Source: Gemmatimonadetes bacterium T265
GTDB lineage: Bacteria; Gemmatimonadota; Gemmatimonadetes; Gemmatimonadales; Gemmatimonadaceae
DNA length: 64,000 nucleotides
Reading direction: 5' to 3'
NCBI GenBank assembly: GCA_019973575.1
Contig: BPUI01000004.1
Coordinates: 124,001-188,000 of the forward strand
Under the pieces are notes generated by a model that ran no database searches, had not been told where the DNA came from, and worked only from the letters and a program-made list of their open reading frames with translations. Every line of letters begins with the position of its first letter. Position 1 is the stretch's first letter. Made by a program: the position numbers and the translations under genes. Below, piece by piece: positions 1-8,090 of the stretch.

Positions 1-607
1 CGACGCCGAGGCGCGCCAGGGAATCGGTGATCGCCGCGGCGTCTGCCGGCCCTTGCATCCGCAGCCGCGGGCCCCACGCCCACATGGAATCCGTCGGCGG
101 CGAGAGCGCGTGCGCGGCGTCGAGCCACGCCGCGCTCTCGACGTCCGGCCCCGCCGCCCAGATGCGCGGCGCCACGAGTGCCTGGCGGGCCGCCGCAGCC
201 CGCCAGGCGCGGACCTCATCGAGCCGCGCCCCGAGGTCGCGCACGCTCGTGATGCCGTGCGCGACGAACACCGGCAGCGCGCACGCGCCGGCGTACGACA
301 GGTGCACGTGCGCGTCCCACAGGCCCGGGATGACGTACGCGCCGTCGGCGTTGACCACGCGGACCCCGGCGGGGAGTCGCGTCACGCCGCTCGGCGCAAC
401 GGCGACGATACGGTCGCCGCGCGTGACGATGGTCTGGTCGTCGCGCACCACCCCGGTGCGCGGGTTGACCACGTGGACGTGGGCCAGCGCGAGGCCGCGC
501 GAGGTACCCGCCGCCGCCGCTTGGGCCACGGCCGTGGTGGCAGGAACGCACAGGGCTGCCGAGAGCGTCAAGAGGGCGGCGACCCGGTGCAGCGCGGATG
601 GGAGCAC
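1..607 (-). CDS. Amidohydrolase family protein, secreted (3' end outside the window)
   Basis: The reverse strand reads a signal-peptide-like start (LLTLSAALCVPATTAVAQA) followed by the beta-sandwich strands typical of the amidohydrolase superfamily and the metal-binding loop PGLWDAHVHLSYAG. The HVH pair ligates the first metal in this family. Downstream come FVAHGITSVRDLG and the beginning of the TIM barrel, and the frame stays open to the first base of the window, so the C-terminal part is missing only because the window starts there. The GTG at 607 is the best start; no ATG precedes the signal peptide in frame. Families of this type include prolidase-like and imidazolonepropionase-like hydrolases; the substrate cannot be told. 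It is probably exported to the periplasm. Confidence 0.75.
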   Translation of the reverse strand, partial: MLPSALHRVAALLTLSAALCVPATTAVAQAAAAGTSRGLALAHVHVVNPRTGVVRDDQTIVTRGDRIVAVAPSGVTRLPAGVRVVNADGAYVIPGLWDAHVHLSYAGACALPVFVAHGITSVRDLGARLDEVRAWRAAAARQALVAPRIWAAGPDVESAAWLDAAHALSPPTDSMWAWGPRLRMQGPADAAAITDSLARLGV

Positions 608-901
608 GGGCGTGCGGGGTGGGAGTCGGGGCGCGCTGGCCGGGCGAAGGCGCCCGCACGCGGCCGGTATGCGCGAGTCTAGCCGCCGGGCGCCCGGCGT
701 GTGGGCGCCCGACCCCCCGTCCGTAGGGCGGGGCTACGCGCCGTACCTGAGCCCAGGCGGGAGTCAGGGGCGCTTCCGGTGGTTTCTGAGCACGAACCGC
801 TCGGGTCCTGGAACGCGGAGCACAACCGGTCCCGCGCCACCACGTGTTGATTGCCGGAACGCCGGGCTTTTCCGAGCCATCGGTGCTCGCGCCGCAGCGG
901 C

Positions 902-930
902 TTGACAAGTATTCCCATATGGGAATATAT
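902..930 (+). promoter_or_regulatory. Promoter with embedded palindromic operator upstream of arsR-type gene
   Basis: TTGACA at 902-907 is a consensus -35 box. A 17-bp spacer leads to ATATAT at 925-930 as the -10 box. The perfect palindrome ATTCCCATATGGGAAT (911-926) fills the spacer and touches the -10 box, so a bound dimer would block RNA polymerase. The regulator's GTG lies 8 bases after the -10 box, so the transcript would have almost no leader. Autorepression by the downstream ArsR-type protein is inferred. Confidence 0.75.
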
Positions 931-937
931 AGACCCC

Positions 938-1309
938 GTGGCGCGCCTCGCGACGACGGCCGACGTCTTCACCGCGATCGCCGAGCCCCGGCGGCGCGAG
1001 ATCCTCGACCTGCTCAGCGACGGCCGGGCGCGGGCGGTCGGCGACGTCGTCGCGCGGCTGGCGCTCGCGCAGCCCGCGGTCTCCAAGCACCTCGGCGTGC
1101 TGCGCGCCGTCGGGCTCGTGTCGGTCGCGAAGGCCGGCCAACACCGACTGTACCGGCTCGACGCGGCGCCGCTCGCGTCCGTGCGCGACTGGCTGCGCAC
1201 GTACGACCGCTACTGGGGGCACCAGCTCGACCGCATCAAGGCGCGGGCCGAGCGGAACGCGGGTCTACCGCCCGCGGGCCCGCCGACGCGCCCGGACCCC
1301 ACACACTGA
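938..1309 (+). CDS. ArsR-family winged-helix transcriptional regulator
   Basis: A 123-residue protein of the metal-independent ArsR type that usually accompanies SRPBCC proteins. The motif FTAIAEPRRREILDLLSDG (about residues 11-29) starts the winged helix, and LAQPAVSKHLGVLRAVGLV holds the recognition helix. The C-terminal helix DWLRTYDRYWGHQLDRIKA is typical of the dimerisation helix of this subgroup. No Cys pair for metal binding is seen. The GTG at 938 fits the family length; an upstream ATG at 851 would add residues encoded by the promoter itself and is rejected. It is followed after 16 bases by an SRPBCC gene and is probably the autorepressor of this three-gene operon. Confidence 0.85.
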   Translation: MARLATTADVFTAIAEPRRREILDLLSDGRARAVGDVVARLALAQPAVSKHLGVLRAVGLVSVAKAGQHRLYRLDAAPLASVRDWLRTYDRYWGHQLDRIKARAERNAGLPPAGPPTRPDPTH

Positions 1310-1325
1310 CCGAGGAGGGACCGGA

Positions 1326-1829
1326 GTGGCTGCAACCGTCACCGAACGGGCGGTACACGCGCTGGAGATCGTGCGCGAGGAGGTGATCGCGGCGCCGATC
1401 GCCGGCGTCTTCGACGCCGTGCTCGCGCAGCTCGGGCCGGAGAACGAGACGCCGGGCACGGGGCGCATGCCGATGGTGCTCGAGGCGTGGCCCGGCGGCC
1501 GCTGGTACCGCGACCTGGGCGACGGTGCCGGGCACTTCTGGGGCTCCGTGCAGGCGATCCGGTCGCCCGTGCTGCTCGAGATCTGTGGGCCGCTCTTCAT
1601 GTCGTACCCGGCCGTCTCCAACGTCCAGTTCCGGCTCGCCGAGGACGGTGGGACCACGCGGCTACGTTTCGTGCACCGCGCCATGGGGCAGATCGCGCAC
1701 GACCTGCAGCGCGTGCAGGGGTGGGACTACATCGAGGGCGGCTGGGAGAGCCTGATCGCGCGCGTGCGCGCCGCCGTCGAGCGCGTCGCGCGGCGCGACG
1801 CCGCACACGCCGGGAGCGGGCCGGCATGA
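1326..1829 (+). CDS. SRPBCC domain (AHSA1-like) protein
   Basis: A 167-residue protein of the START/Bet v1-like fold. The N-terminal strand REEVIAAPIAGVFDAVL, the central WPGGRWYRDLGDGAGHFWGSVQAI and the C-terminal helix GWDYIEGGWESLIARVRAAVERV match the AHSA1-like subfamily, which binds hydrophobic ligands in a deep cavity. A strong ribosome-binding site (GAGGAGG, 1312-1318) precedes the GTG start. The ArsR-SRPBCC pairing is common in bacteria, but the ligand is not known for most members. Its stop overlaps the next start (ATGA), indicating translational coupling. Confidence 0.85.
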   Translation: MAATVTERAVHALEIVREEVIAAPIAGVFDAVLAQLGPENETPGTGRMPMVLEAWPGGRWYRDLGDGAGHFWGSVQAIRSPVLLEICGPLFMSYPAVSNVQFRLAEDGGTTRLRFVHRAMGQIAHDLQRVQGWDYIEGGWESLIARVRAAVERVARRDAAHAGSGPA

Positions 1830-2287
1830 CCGGCGTGCCGCACTTGTTCGAGGCCGCGGCGTCCACCGAGGTTACCGCGCGCATCGCCCGGCTCCGGCCG
1901 GACAGCGCGCGGCTGTGGGGGCGGATGGACGTCGCGCAGATGCTGGCCCACTGCACGGCGGGCTTCGCCATGGCGCGCGGCGAGATCACCCCGCCGCGCC
2001 TGCGCCTCGGCCGTCTGCTCGGCCCGGTGGCGAAGCGGTCGCTCCTCGTCCGCGGCGAGACGATGCGCCGCAACTCGCCGTCAACCCCGGAGATGATCGT
2101 CGTCGACACGCGCGACTTCGCCATCGAGCGTGCGCGGCTGGTCGAGGCGGTGCGCCGCTTGGCGACGGACGGGCCGGCCGCGTGCACCACCCACCCGCAC
2201 CTGTTCTTCGGCCCACTGACCCCGACCGAGTGGGCGGCGCTGACGTATCAGCACCTCGACCACCACCTCCGGCAGTTCGAGGCGTAA
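1826..2287 (+). CDS. DUF1569 (DinB-like four-helix) protein
   Basis: A 153-residue protein with the hallmarks of DUF1569: LWGRMDVAQMLAHCTAGFAMA near residue 35, HPHLFFGPLTPTEWAALTYQHLDHHLRQF at the end, and several conserved His (H in AHCT, HPH, HLDHH) that form a DinB-like metal site. DinB-like proteins are often thiol- or metal-dependent transferases; the reaction here is unknown. It overlaps the SRPBCC gene by four bases and is the last gene of the ArsR operon. Confidence 0.8.
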   Translation: MTGVPHLFEAAASTEVTARIARLRPDSARLWGRMDVAQMLAHCTAGFAMARGEITPPRLRLGRLLGPVAKRSLLVRGETMRRNSPSTPEMIVVDTRDFAIERARLVEAVRRLATDGPAACTTHPHLFFGPLTPTEWAALTYQHLDHHLRQFEA

Positions 2288-2361
2288 GCGCCGGCACACC
2301 AGCGGCCGTCCGGACCCGGGAGCGCCCCCGGCAGCACGCCCCGCCTTCTCCGAGCACACGC

Positions 2362-2409
2362 ATGCCCGCAGCCGTTCGCGTCGGCCTGATCGGCGACTAC
2401 GACCCGTGG
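2362..2409 (+). pseudogene. Tiny fragment resembling a CTP-synthase-like N-terminus, in an otherwise gene-free gap (2288-2706)
   Basis: ATG at 2362 reads MPAAVRVGLIGDYDP, which resembles the first strand and loop of the stand-alone CTP-synthase/glutamine-amidotransferase-like proteins (consensus VRIGLIGDYDP). The following residues do not continue the family and codon use becomes random. The similarity is only about a dozen residues, so chance cannot be excluded. The rest of 2288-2706 holds no gene; it ends with the tandem pair GGACTGCCTAACCG at about 2684 and 2700. Confidence 0.25.
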
Positions 2410-2706
2410 TTTGTGAGCAGCTACGCGCACGTGCCCGAGAACTCGTGTCTTTACCGGTCTCGGCCCGCGCGTCGTAAGCGTGCCATATCGCCGTGCGTTT
2501 CTGAGCCGGGCGAGGTGGTGGCTCACCCACGTTCGGGTTCTGAGCGTCTCCCCCGAGGATCTGGGGGCACCCGGCAGCCGGGCGCGGTGGCGGGGTCGCG
2601 ATGGTCGGTGCTCCCGGCCTGCAGGGGTGAGGTTCGGGCCCGCCTTGGCCCGTTCAGCCGCGTGCACGTCGGCCGCCGCGTGAGGACTGCCTAACCGGAG
2701 GACTGC

Positions 2707-3378
2707 CTAACCGACCGTGGTGAGGCCGGCGAGGATGAGGTCCACGCCGGCGAGGAACTGCGCGCGGTCGTCGTGCGCGCGCAGCTGCGTCGCCGCCCGG
2801 CGCGCGAACGGGTACTCCGCGGCGTCGAGCTGCGCCCAGCGTGCGGCGATGCTCGCCAGGACGGCCGATCGGTCCGTGCCGGGCGGGTGCACGCGGGCGT
2901 TCGCGGCGTTCTGGCCGGCGACGCCCAGCACGTAGTGCACGAGCGCGGACGCGGCGTCGAACTGCGCCGGCTCGGGGACGCCGAGCGCCGGGAGCTGCCC
3001 GCCGACGCCCTCGAAGAGCGCGAGCATCGCGAGCTGCCCGGGCTCGCGGGCGAGCTGGGCGCCGACCCAGGGGTGGGCGTCGATCGCGTCAAACACCCCG
3101 AGGGCGATGCCGCGGATCGCCTGCCGCGGGTCGGCACCCCGGATCACGTCGGGCATCGCCCCGGCGATGACGTCGGTGGTGACCGCCGCGAGCAGCGCCT
3201 CCTTGTCGGCGACGTGCCAGTAGATCGCGCCGGCCCCGGTCGCCAGGCGCGCCGCGAGGGCGCGGAAGGTCAGCGCGCGCTCGCCGCCGGCGTCGAGGAT
3301 CTCCATCGCGGTCGCGACGATCCGCGCCTTCGAAAGCGCGTCCGGTCGCCGTTCCGTCCGCTGCGATTTGACGGTCAT
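2707..3378 (-). CDS. TetR-family regulator with tetracycline-repressor-type C-terminal domain
   Basis: About 223 residues. The DNA-binding domain is at the N-terminus: ALSKARIVATAMEILDAGGERALTFRALAARLATGAGAIYWHVADKEALL. The GAIYWHV recognition segment and the broad C-terminal helical domain place it with TetR_C-type repressors, which sense small planar drugs. The ATG at 3378 (MTVKSQRTERRP) is chosen because upstream codons would read through the shared operator region. It is divergent from a flavin monooxygenase and lies beside two operator-like dyads, the classic arrangement of a repressor controlling a drug-modifying enzyme and itself. The stop overlaps a GCCTAAC word. Confidence 0.85.
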   Translation of the reverse strand: MTVKSQRTERRPDALSKARIVATAMEILDAGGERALTFRALAARLATGAGAIYWHVADKEALLAAVTTDVIAGAMPDVIRGADPRQAIRGIALGVFDAIDAHPWVGAQLAREPGQLAMLALFEGVGGQLPALGVPEPAQFDAASALVHYVLGVAGQNAANARVHPPGTDRSAVLASIAARWAQLDAAEYPFARRAATQLRAHDDRAQFLAGVDLILAGLTTVG

Positions 3379-3388
3379 GGGCATCTTC

Positions 3389-3438
3389 TTGACAGCTATG
3401 GAACGTGATTCCATACTCCGAATGGAACATCGTTCTAG
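3389..3438 (+). promoter_or_regulatory. Divergent promoter with two TetR-type operators
   Basis: TTGACA (3389-3394) and CATACT (3412-3417) with 17-bp spacing form a promoter towards the monooxygenase. Between and after the boxes lie two dyads: ATGGAACGTGATTCCAT (3398-3414, arms ATGGAA/TTCCAT) and TGGAACATCGTTCTA (3423-3437, arms TGGAAC/GTTCTA, one mismatch). The shared half-site TGGAA(C) suggests two dimers of the divergent TetR protein; this binding is inferred. Confidence 0.7.
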
Positions 3439-3462
3439 TGAACCTCTCAACAAGAAAATCTG

Positions 3463-4617
3463 GTGACGACATCAGTCACAATCGTTGGGGCGGGCCTCGG
3501 CGGCCTCGTCCTCGCCCGCGTCCTCCACGTCCACGGCATCCCCGCGACGATCTACGAGGCGGAGCCCTCGGCTGAGGCCCGCACGCAGGGCGGCCAGCTC
3601 GACATCCACGAGCAGAACGGGCAGCGCGCGCTCGCAGCGGCCGGCCTCACCGACGCGTTCCGCGCGATCATCCACGAGGGCGCCGAGGCCACGCGCGTGC
3701 TCGACCCGCACGGCGCGGTGCTGCTCGACGAGCCCGACGACGGCACGGGCGGGCGTCCCGAGGTGCTCCGCGGCGACCTGCGTCGGATCCTGCTCGACTC
3801 CCTGCCGGCGGAGACGATCCAGTGGGGGAAGAAGCTCACCGGCGTCACGGCACTCGGCGGCGGTCGGCACCAGCTAACGTTCGCGGACGGGTCGACCGTG
3901 ACCACGCGCCTCCTCGTGGGTGCCGACGGCGCGTGGTCGAAGGTCCGCCCGCTGCTCTCGGACGCGACGCCCGCGTACACCGGCACGACGTTCGTCGAGA
4001 CCTACCTGTACGACGCCGACGCGCGGCACCCCGCGGCCGCCGCGGCAGTGGGCGGTGGGGCGATGTACGCGCTGACCCCCGGGAAGGGGATCGTCGCGCA
4101 CCGCGAGGCGGGCGGCGTCCTGCACACGTACGTCGAGCTGACGCGCCCCGCCGCGTGGGTCGCCGGCATCGACTTCACCGCCGCCGCCGCCGCGACGGCG
4201 CGCGTCGCGGCCGAGTTCGACGGGTGGGCCCCGGCACTCACCGCGCTTATCACCGAGGCCGACACCCCGCCAGTCCCGCGCATGCTCCACGCGCTCCCGG
4301 ACGGCCACCGCTGGACCCGCGTCCCCGGGGTGACGCTGCTCGGGGACGCCGCGCACCTGATGCCGCCGACCGGGGAGGGCGCGAACCTAGCGATGTTCGA
4401 CGGCTCCGAGCTCGGCCAGGCCATCGCCGCGCGCCCCGACGACCTGGAAGCGGCGCTCTGTGCCTACGAGGAGACCATGTTCGCCCGCAGCGCGCCGGAG
4501 GCCGCGGACGGGCACCGGATGCTGGAGCTCTGCCTCGGCGACCGCGCGCCCTTCGGGCTCGTTGCCTTCCTGACTGGCGCGCCCGAGGGGGAACACGGAT
4601 CCCGCGAGCAGTGTTGA
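3463..4617 (+). CDS. FAD-dependent monooxygenase, Tet(X)-like
   Basis: A 384-residue class A flavoprotein monooxygenase. The Rossmann dinucleotide motif VGAGLGGLVLARVLHVHG (residues 6-23), an acidic ribose-binding residue in IYEAE, the Arg-containing RGDLRRILLDSL near residue 105, the DG motif LLVGADGAWSKVRPLL and the GD motif LLGDAAHLMPPTGEGANLAM are all present and in order. The length equals Tet(X) (about 388). The GD motif variant GEGANLA is common in environmental relatives, which may hydroxylate tetracyclines or other polycyclic phenols. The GTG at 3463 starts directly at the first strand. It is controlled by the divergent TetR protein. Whether it inactivates tetracycline is not shown by sequence alone. 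The last residues (EHGSREQC) look like a short non-homologous tail. Confidence 0.85.
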   Translation: MTTSVTIVGAGLGGLVLARVLHVHGIPATIYEAEPSAEARTQGGQLDIHEQNGQRALAAAGLTDAFRAIIHEGAEATRVLDPHGAVLLDEPDDGTGGRPEVLRGDLRRILLDSLPAETIQWGKKLTGVTALGGGRHQLTFADGSTVTTRLLVGADGAWSKVRPLLSDATPAYTGTTFVETYLYDADARHPAAAAAVGGGAMYALTPGKGIVAHREAGGVLHTYVELTRPAAWVAGIDFTAAAAATARVAAEFDGWAPALTALITEADTPPVPRMLHALPDGHRWTRVPGVTLLGDAAHLMPPTGEGANLAMFDGSELGQAIAARPDDLEAALCAYEETMFARSAPEAADGHRMLELCLGDRAPFGLVAFLTGAPEGEHGSREQC

Positions 4618-4800
4618 TCCACATCCCCGGTGGCCCCTGTGCGATCACGGTCGGTTCTGCGACGGCGCGCGCGGGTCCCGAAAACGTGCGCCGCGCCTAA
4701 CCGAGACGCGCCGCCGACGCCTCGTTGACGGCTGGGTTCTCGGCGTCTCACCCGAACGGGCCCTGGGCGTTGCGCCCCGCGGGCGTGCTGCCCCGGCGCA

Positions 4801-5496
4801 CTACGGGCCGGGCTGCCGACGCAACACGCCGCGCGCGAGTTGGTGGAAGGCAGCGTCGACGTCCGCCGGCGTCGCCGCGTCGGGGCGGGCCTGCCACCAG
4901 CGCACGCCCTCGACGAGCGCCCCCGCCAGCATGGGCGCCAGGCCGGGGAGCAGGACCAGCGCGCCCGCCGGCGCGCCCGCCGGCGCGCCCGCCCGCGCGG
5001 CCCACGCGTCGAGCCGGCGGGCGATCACCCGGGCCGCCTCGCCGGCGAGCATGGCCCAGGCGTCCTCCAGCAGCCCGTCGCGCCCGAGCGCGTCCACGAG
5101 CCGGCGCATGTCGCCCACGTACTCCAGGAACTCGGCCACGGGGAACAGCCGCGCGCCGGCCGCGCCGTACCGCGAGGGCCGGTCGACGAGCCCCTCGAAG
5201 GCCGCGAGCAGCCCCTCGTAGCTCGAGAAGAGCACGTCGTGCTTGTTGCGGTAGTGCGCGTAGAACGCCGTGCGCCCCACGCCGGCGCGGTCGAGGATGT
5301 CCTGCACGGTGACCGCGTCGAAGGCGCGCCCTTCCGCGAGGAGCGCTACCAGGGCGTCCGCGAGCGCGCCGGTGGTGCGCGCCACGCGGGGGTCCACGCG
5401 GGAGTCCACGCGGGGGTCGGGCGCCGCGGACGCGGCCGCCCGCTCGACATCGCGCTCCCGAACACTGGGGCGGGTGGTGTTCGTCATGTTCGGCAC
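4801..5496 (-). CDS. TetR/AcrR-family transcriptional regulator
   Basis: A 231-residue regulator. After a low-complexity N-terminus with a PRVDSRVDPRV repeat (12-bp DNA repeats at about 5387-5420), the HTH appears as FDAVTVQDILDRAGVGRTAFYAHYRNKHDVLFSSYEGLL. The ligand domain contains the repeat APAGAPAGA (tandem 12-bp units near 4967-4995). The GTG at 5496 or the ATG at 5487 could be the start. Neighbours on both sides point away or are separated by 180-250 bases, so its target is unclear; autoregulation is possible. The gap 4618-4800 contains a degenerate copy of the intergenic repeat described at 33115 and 54743. Confidence 0.8.
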   Translation of the reverse strand: MPNMTNTTRPSVRERDVERAAASAAPDPRVDSRVDPRVARTTGALADALVALLAEGRAFDAVTVQDILDRAGVGRTAFYAHYRNKHDVLFSSYEGLLAAFEGLVDRPSRYGAAGARLFPVAEFLEYVGDMRRLVDALGRDGLLEDAWAMLAGEAARVIARRLDAWAARAGAPAGAPAGALVLLPGLAPMLAGALVEGVRWWQARPDAATPADVDAAFHQLARGVLRRQPGP

Positions 5497-5600
5497 GGCG
5501 TGAGGAGCGGTGGCAAGTTGGCGGGACGACCTCGGCGCCGGCGCGCCGAGGTCTGCAGAGCGTCCCTGAGAACCGCTGAGGATCGCCCCCGCCCCCGCCC

Positions 5601-6371
5601 ATGTCTACCGTCCCGAGCGCAGCGCCCTTCGAGAGCCATCGGCCCGATCCCCACCGGTCCGATGCGACGGCCGCCGTCCTGCTGGCAGGGCCCGCCCTGC
5701 TCCTACTCGTGCTCGTGCTGCACCACCCCGTCCTGCCGTCCGGCCCGGCCGGGGGCCGGCCCACGGAGGGCGTGGCGGCCGGCATCGTCCGCCTCGGCCC
5801 CGCGCTCGGCGTCGTGCACGGCGCCCTGCTCGCCCTGCTCGCCGTGCAGACGCTCGGCTACGCCCGCTTCTCGGCCCGGCTCGGGTGGCACCGGCTCTCC
5901 GTCACCGCGGGATTCCTCGCCTACGTCGCCGGCGCGGGGCTCGCCGCCGTACCGGCGCTGCTCGACGGCTTCGTCACGCCGGCGCTCGCGGCCGCGTGCC
6001 TGCGGGCCGCGGGTGCGGGCGCGCACGAGTGTGGCGCGTCCGACGGCGCGAGCCTGCGCCTCGTGGCCGTCGTGATCCAGGTCTTCACGAAGGCGGGGCT
6101 CCTGCTCCTGTGCGCGGCCGCGGGCGCGTGGGGTGTAGCGCTGCTGCGCGGGGCCGGAGACGTTCTCGGCGCGCATGCCGCCGAGCGCAGTTCGTCGACG
6201 CGACGGCGCGCCGTCGGGCTGCTCGGTCTTGCGTGCGCGGCGGTGCCCGCGGCGGTGCTCGCCGGCGCCGACGTGTGGCTGCGCCCGGGCAACCTGGCCG
6301 CGCTACTCGCGGCGCAGAGCGTCTGGGCATGTGCGGCGGCGACGCTGCTAGCCGCGCGCCCGGCGTCGTAG
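5601..6371 (+). CDS. Hypothetical multi-span membrane protein
   Basis: 256 residues, no family recognised. Six or seven hydrophobic segments are visible: ATAAVLLAGPALLLLVLVL (residue 22 on), LGPALGVVHGALLALLAVQ, VTAGFLAYVAGAGLAAVPALL, LRLVAVVIQVFTKAGLLLLCAAAGAWGVAL, AVGLLGLACAAVPAAVLAGA and LAALLAAQSVWACAAATLLAA. A single Cys pair occurs in the loop ACLRAAGAGAHEC. The ATG at 5601 is followed by a soluble 20-residue head. The gene ends two bases before an open frame leading into a VOC gene, so the two are likely co-transcribed. No promoter is obvious. Confidence 0.65.
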   Translation: MSTVPSAAPFESHRPDPHRSDATAAVLLAGPALLLLVLVLHHPVLPSGPAGGRPTEGVAAGIVRLGPALGVVHGALLALLAVQTLGYARFSARLGWHRLSVTAGFLAYVAGAGLAAVPALLDGFVTPALAAACLRAAGAGAHECGASDGASLRLVAVVIQVFTKAGLLLLCAAAGAWGVALLRGAGDVLGAHAAERSSSTRRRAVGLLGLACAAVPAAVLAGADVWLRPGNLAALLAAQSVWACAAATLLAARPAS

Positions 6372-6426
6372 CATGAACCCGCCGCTGCCGCCGCGCCCCC
6401 TGCCACCTCGTCCCTCACTCATCACC

Positions 6427-6825
6427 GTGTCGACCTCGAACGTGCCGCCCGCCCCCGACCGCGCCGTTCCGACGCTGCCGAGCCGCTCGCTCCCGGCGAC
6501 GCTCGCCTTCTACCGCCGGCTCGGCTTCGCCGGCGCGGCGCACACCGCAGACGCCGGCTACGCGGTCCTCACGCGCGGCGACGTCGAACTGCATTTCTTC
6601 GCGCACCCGGCGCTGCGTCCGGCCGAGTCGCACGCGGGCTGCTACGTGCGCGTGGGCGACGTAGACGCGTGGTTCGCGGCGCTCTCGGCGGCCGGACTGC
6701 CGCGCGCGGGCATCCCGCGACTGGAGGCGGTGGCCGACAAGCCGTGGGGCATGCGCGAGTTCGCGGTCGTCGACGGGGACGGCAACCTGCTGCGCATTGG
6801 GCAGGTGCTCACGCCCACGCGCTAA
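6427..6825 (+). CDS. VOC-family (bleomycin-resistance / glyoxalase-like) protein
   Basis: About 132 residues. The paired beta-alpha-beta-beta-beta modules are evident: VPTLPSRSLPATLAFYRRLGF at the start, YAVLTRGDVELHFFAHP in the middle and GMREFAVVDGDGNLLRIGQVL at the end. This pattern is closest to Ble-type antibiotic-sequestering proteins, which are dimers without an obligatory metal. Both an ATG at 6373 and the GTG at 6427 are in frame; the GTG gives the usual family length, while the upstream 18 residues are Pro-rich and look like leader sequence. Its position just after a membrane gene suggests one operon. Confidence 0.8.
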   Translation: MSTSNVPPAPDRAVPTLPSRSLPATLAFYRRLGFAGAAHTADAGYAVLTRGDVELHFFAHPALRPAESHAGCYVRVGDVDAWFAALSAAGLPRAGIPRLEAVADKPWGMREFAVVDGDGNLLRIGQVLTPTR

Positions 6826-7087
6826 CGCACCAAGCGCGCGCCGCCGCGGCCGCGGCGGCAGACGCCAACTCAGTAGGGGCCGAGCCATATGGCCGGTCGT
6901 TTTTCGGACACGGTCCCCGGCTCGCGGAAACGGCGGTAGGCGTCTAACGCGAGACGCCGCCCGCGATCTCGTTTCGGTACGGGCGGTGAGCGTCTCACCG
7001 GGGAGACCCACACGCCCGCTCGCAAATCCTCCTGCCCCGTGCGGTGCGCCCGTAGCGTCCGGCGCGGCGCGCGTGCATTCTCCCCGC
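6826..7087. other. Intergenic region with two small dyads
   Basis: No gene is seen in this 262-base stretch. It contains a stem-loop GGCGTCT-N6-AGACGCC (6939-6958) and the short palindrome GGTGAGCGTCTCACC (6985-6999). Both carry the GAGACG/CGTCTC element that also appears in the intergenic repeat family elsewhere in the window. They may act as a bidirectional terminator or belong to that repeat family. Confidence 0.4.
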
Positions 7088-7525
7088 ATGGACCCCACCC
7101 GACGCGAGTTCGTCGCCGGCGCCGCGGCCCTCCTCGCCGCGAGGCCTTCGACGTGGGCCGCCGGCCGGCCGCAGGCCCCCACCGGCGTCCCTCCCTCCGA
7201 CCCCCGGCGCATGTACGGCCTAATCGGCAAGATGACGGCGACCCCAGGCCAGCGGGACGCGCTGGCGGCCATCCTCCTCGAGGGCACCCGGGGCATGCCG
7301 GGGTGCCTCAGCTACGTGGTCGCGACCGACCCGGCCGACGCCGACGCGCTCTGGGTGACCGAAGTGTGGGAGGGTGAGGCGAGCCACCAGGCGTCGCTGG
7401 CGCTGCCGTCCGTGCGGCAGGCGATCGCGACGGGGCGGCCGCTGATCGCCGGCTTCGGCCCCAGCACGGTCACCACGCCGCTGGGCGGGCAGGGGCTGCC
7501 GTCGGCCGACGCGACTAGGCGGTAG
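7088..7525 (+). CDS. Exported antibiotic-biosynthesis-monooxygenase (ABM) domain protein
   Basis: 145 residues. A twin-arginine-like leader (TRREFVAGAAALLAARPSTWAAG) precedes a ferredoxin-like ABM domain: MYGLIGKMTATPGQRDALAAILLEGTRGMPGCLSYVVATD...LWVTEVWEGEASHQASLALPSVRQAI. The order matches quinol-monooxygenase/YgiN-like proteins, which oxidise phenolic substrates without cofactors or act as heme-binding relatives. Export is unusual for this fold and is inferred from the RR leader and the Ala-rich core. The ATG at 7088 is the only start that keeps the leader. It is probably a monocistronic gene. The 565 bases that follow (7526-8090) contain no convincing gene, only a small CCCGTG/CACGGG hairpin near 7700. 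Confidence 0.8.
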   Translation: MDPTRREFVAGAAALLAARPSTWAAGRPQAPTGVPPSDPRRMYGLIGKMTATPGQRDALAAILLEGTRGMPGCLSYVVATDPADADALWVTEVWEGEASHQASLALPSVRQAIATGRPLIAGFGPSTVTTPLGGQGLPSADATRR

Positions 7526-8090
7526 CGAGCGGTCGGCGATGCCCCGCCGTGCGGCGCCCGCCGCAGAACTGGTCTTATCGGCCGCTCAGGGTACCTGGCG
7601 CGGGTTCCCGGGCCGGCAGGCGGGCGCCCCTCGCCGGGGCGGCCGACCAGGGTGGGGCGCTGGACCCTTGCGCCGGGGCGCCGGCCCGGTCGGCCGATCC
7701 CGTGCTGACACGGGCTAGAGTTCCAAGCCGCCATCGCCCTGCCGAACCGGGGTCACTCCAACTCCACTACGTGGCCGTGATCAGTTGCGCGCTCAGACTC
7801 GCGCTGCTGGCACTCACCTCCCGCGCCCGTCGCGTCGGGTCGCGCGCTGCACGCCGAGCACAGACGCCGGATGGACTCGCGCGTGACGGGTTCTCGACCC
7901 GTTTCACGGATGATGAGGTGAGCGCGTCGTCGAAGGCGCCCGGCTGACCCCATACCCGTGTCGGCGGGACAACGAACCCATCGATCCGAGCACACCAGAC
8001 ATTCTGGCGAGATCGTCGGCCGATTGCGGCAGGCTGGCGTGCTGTGCGCGACGGTTTTTACAACCAACATGATTCTACTCTGAGGAACGT

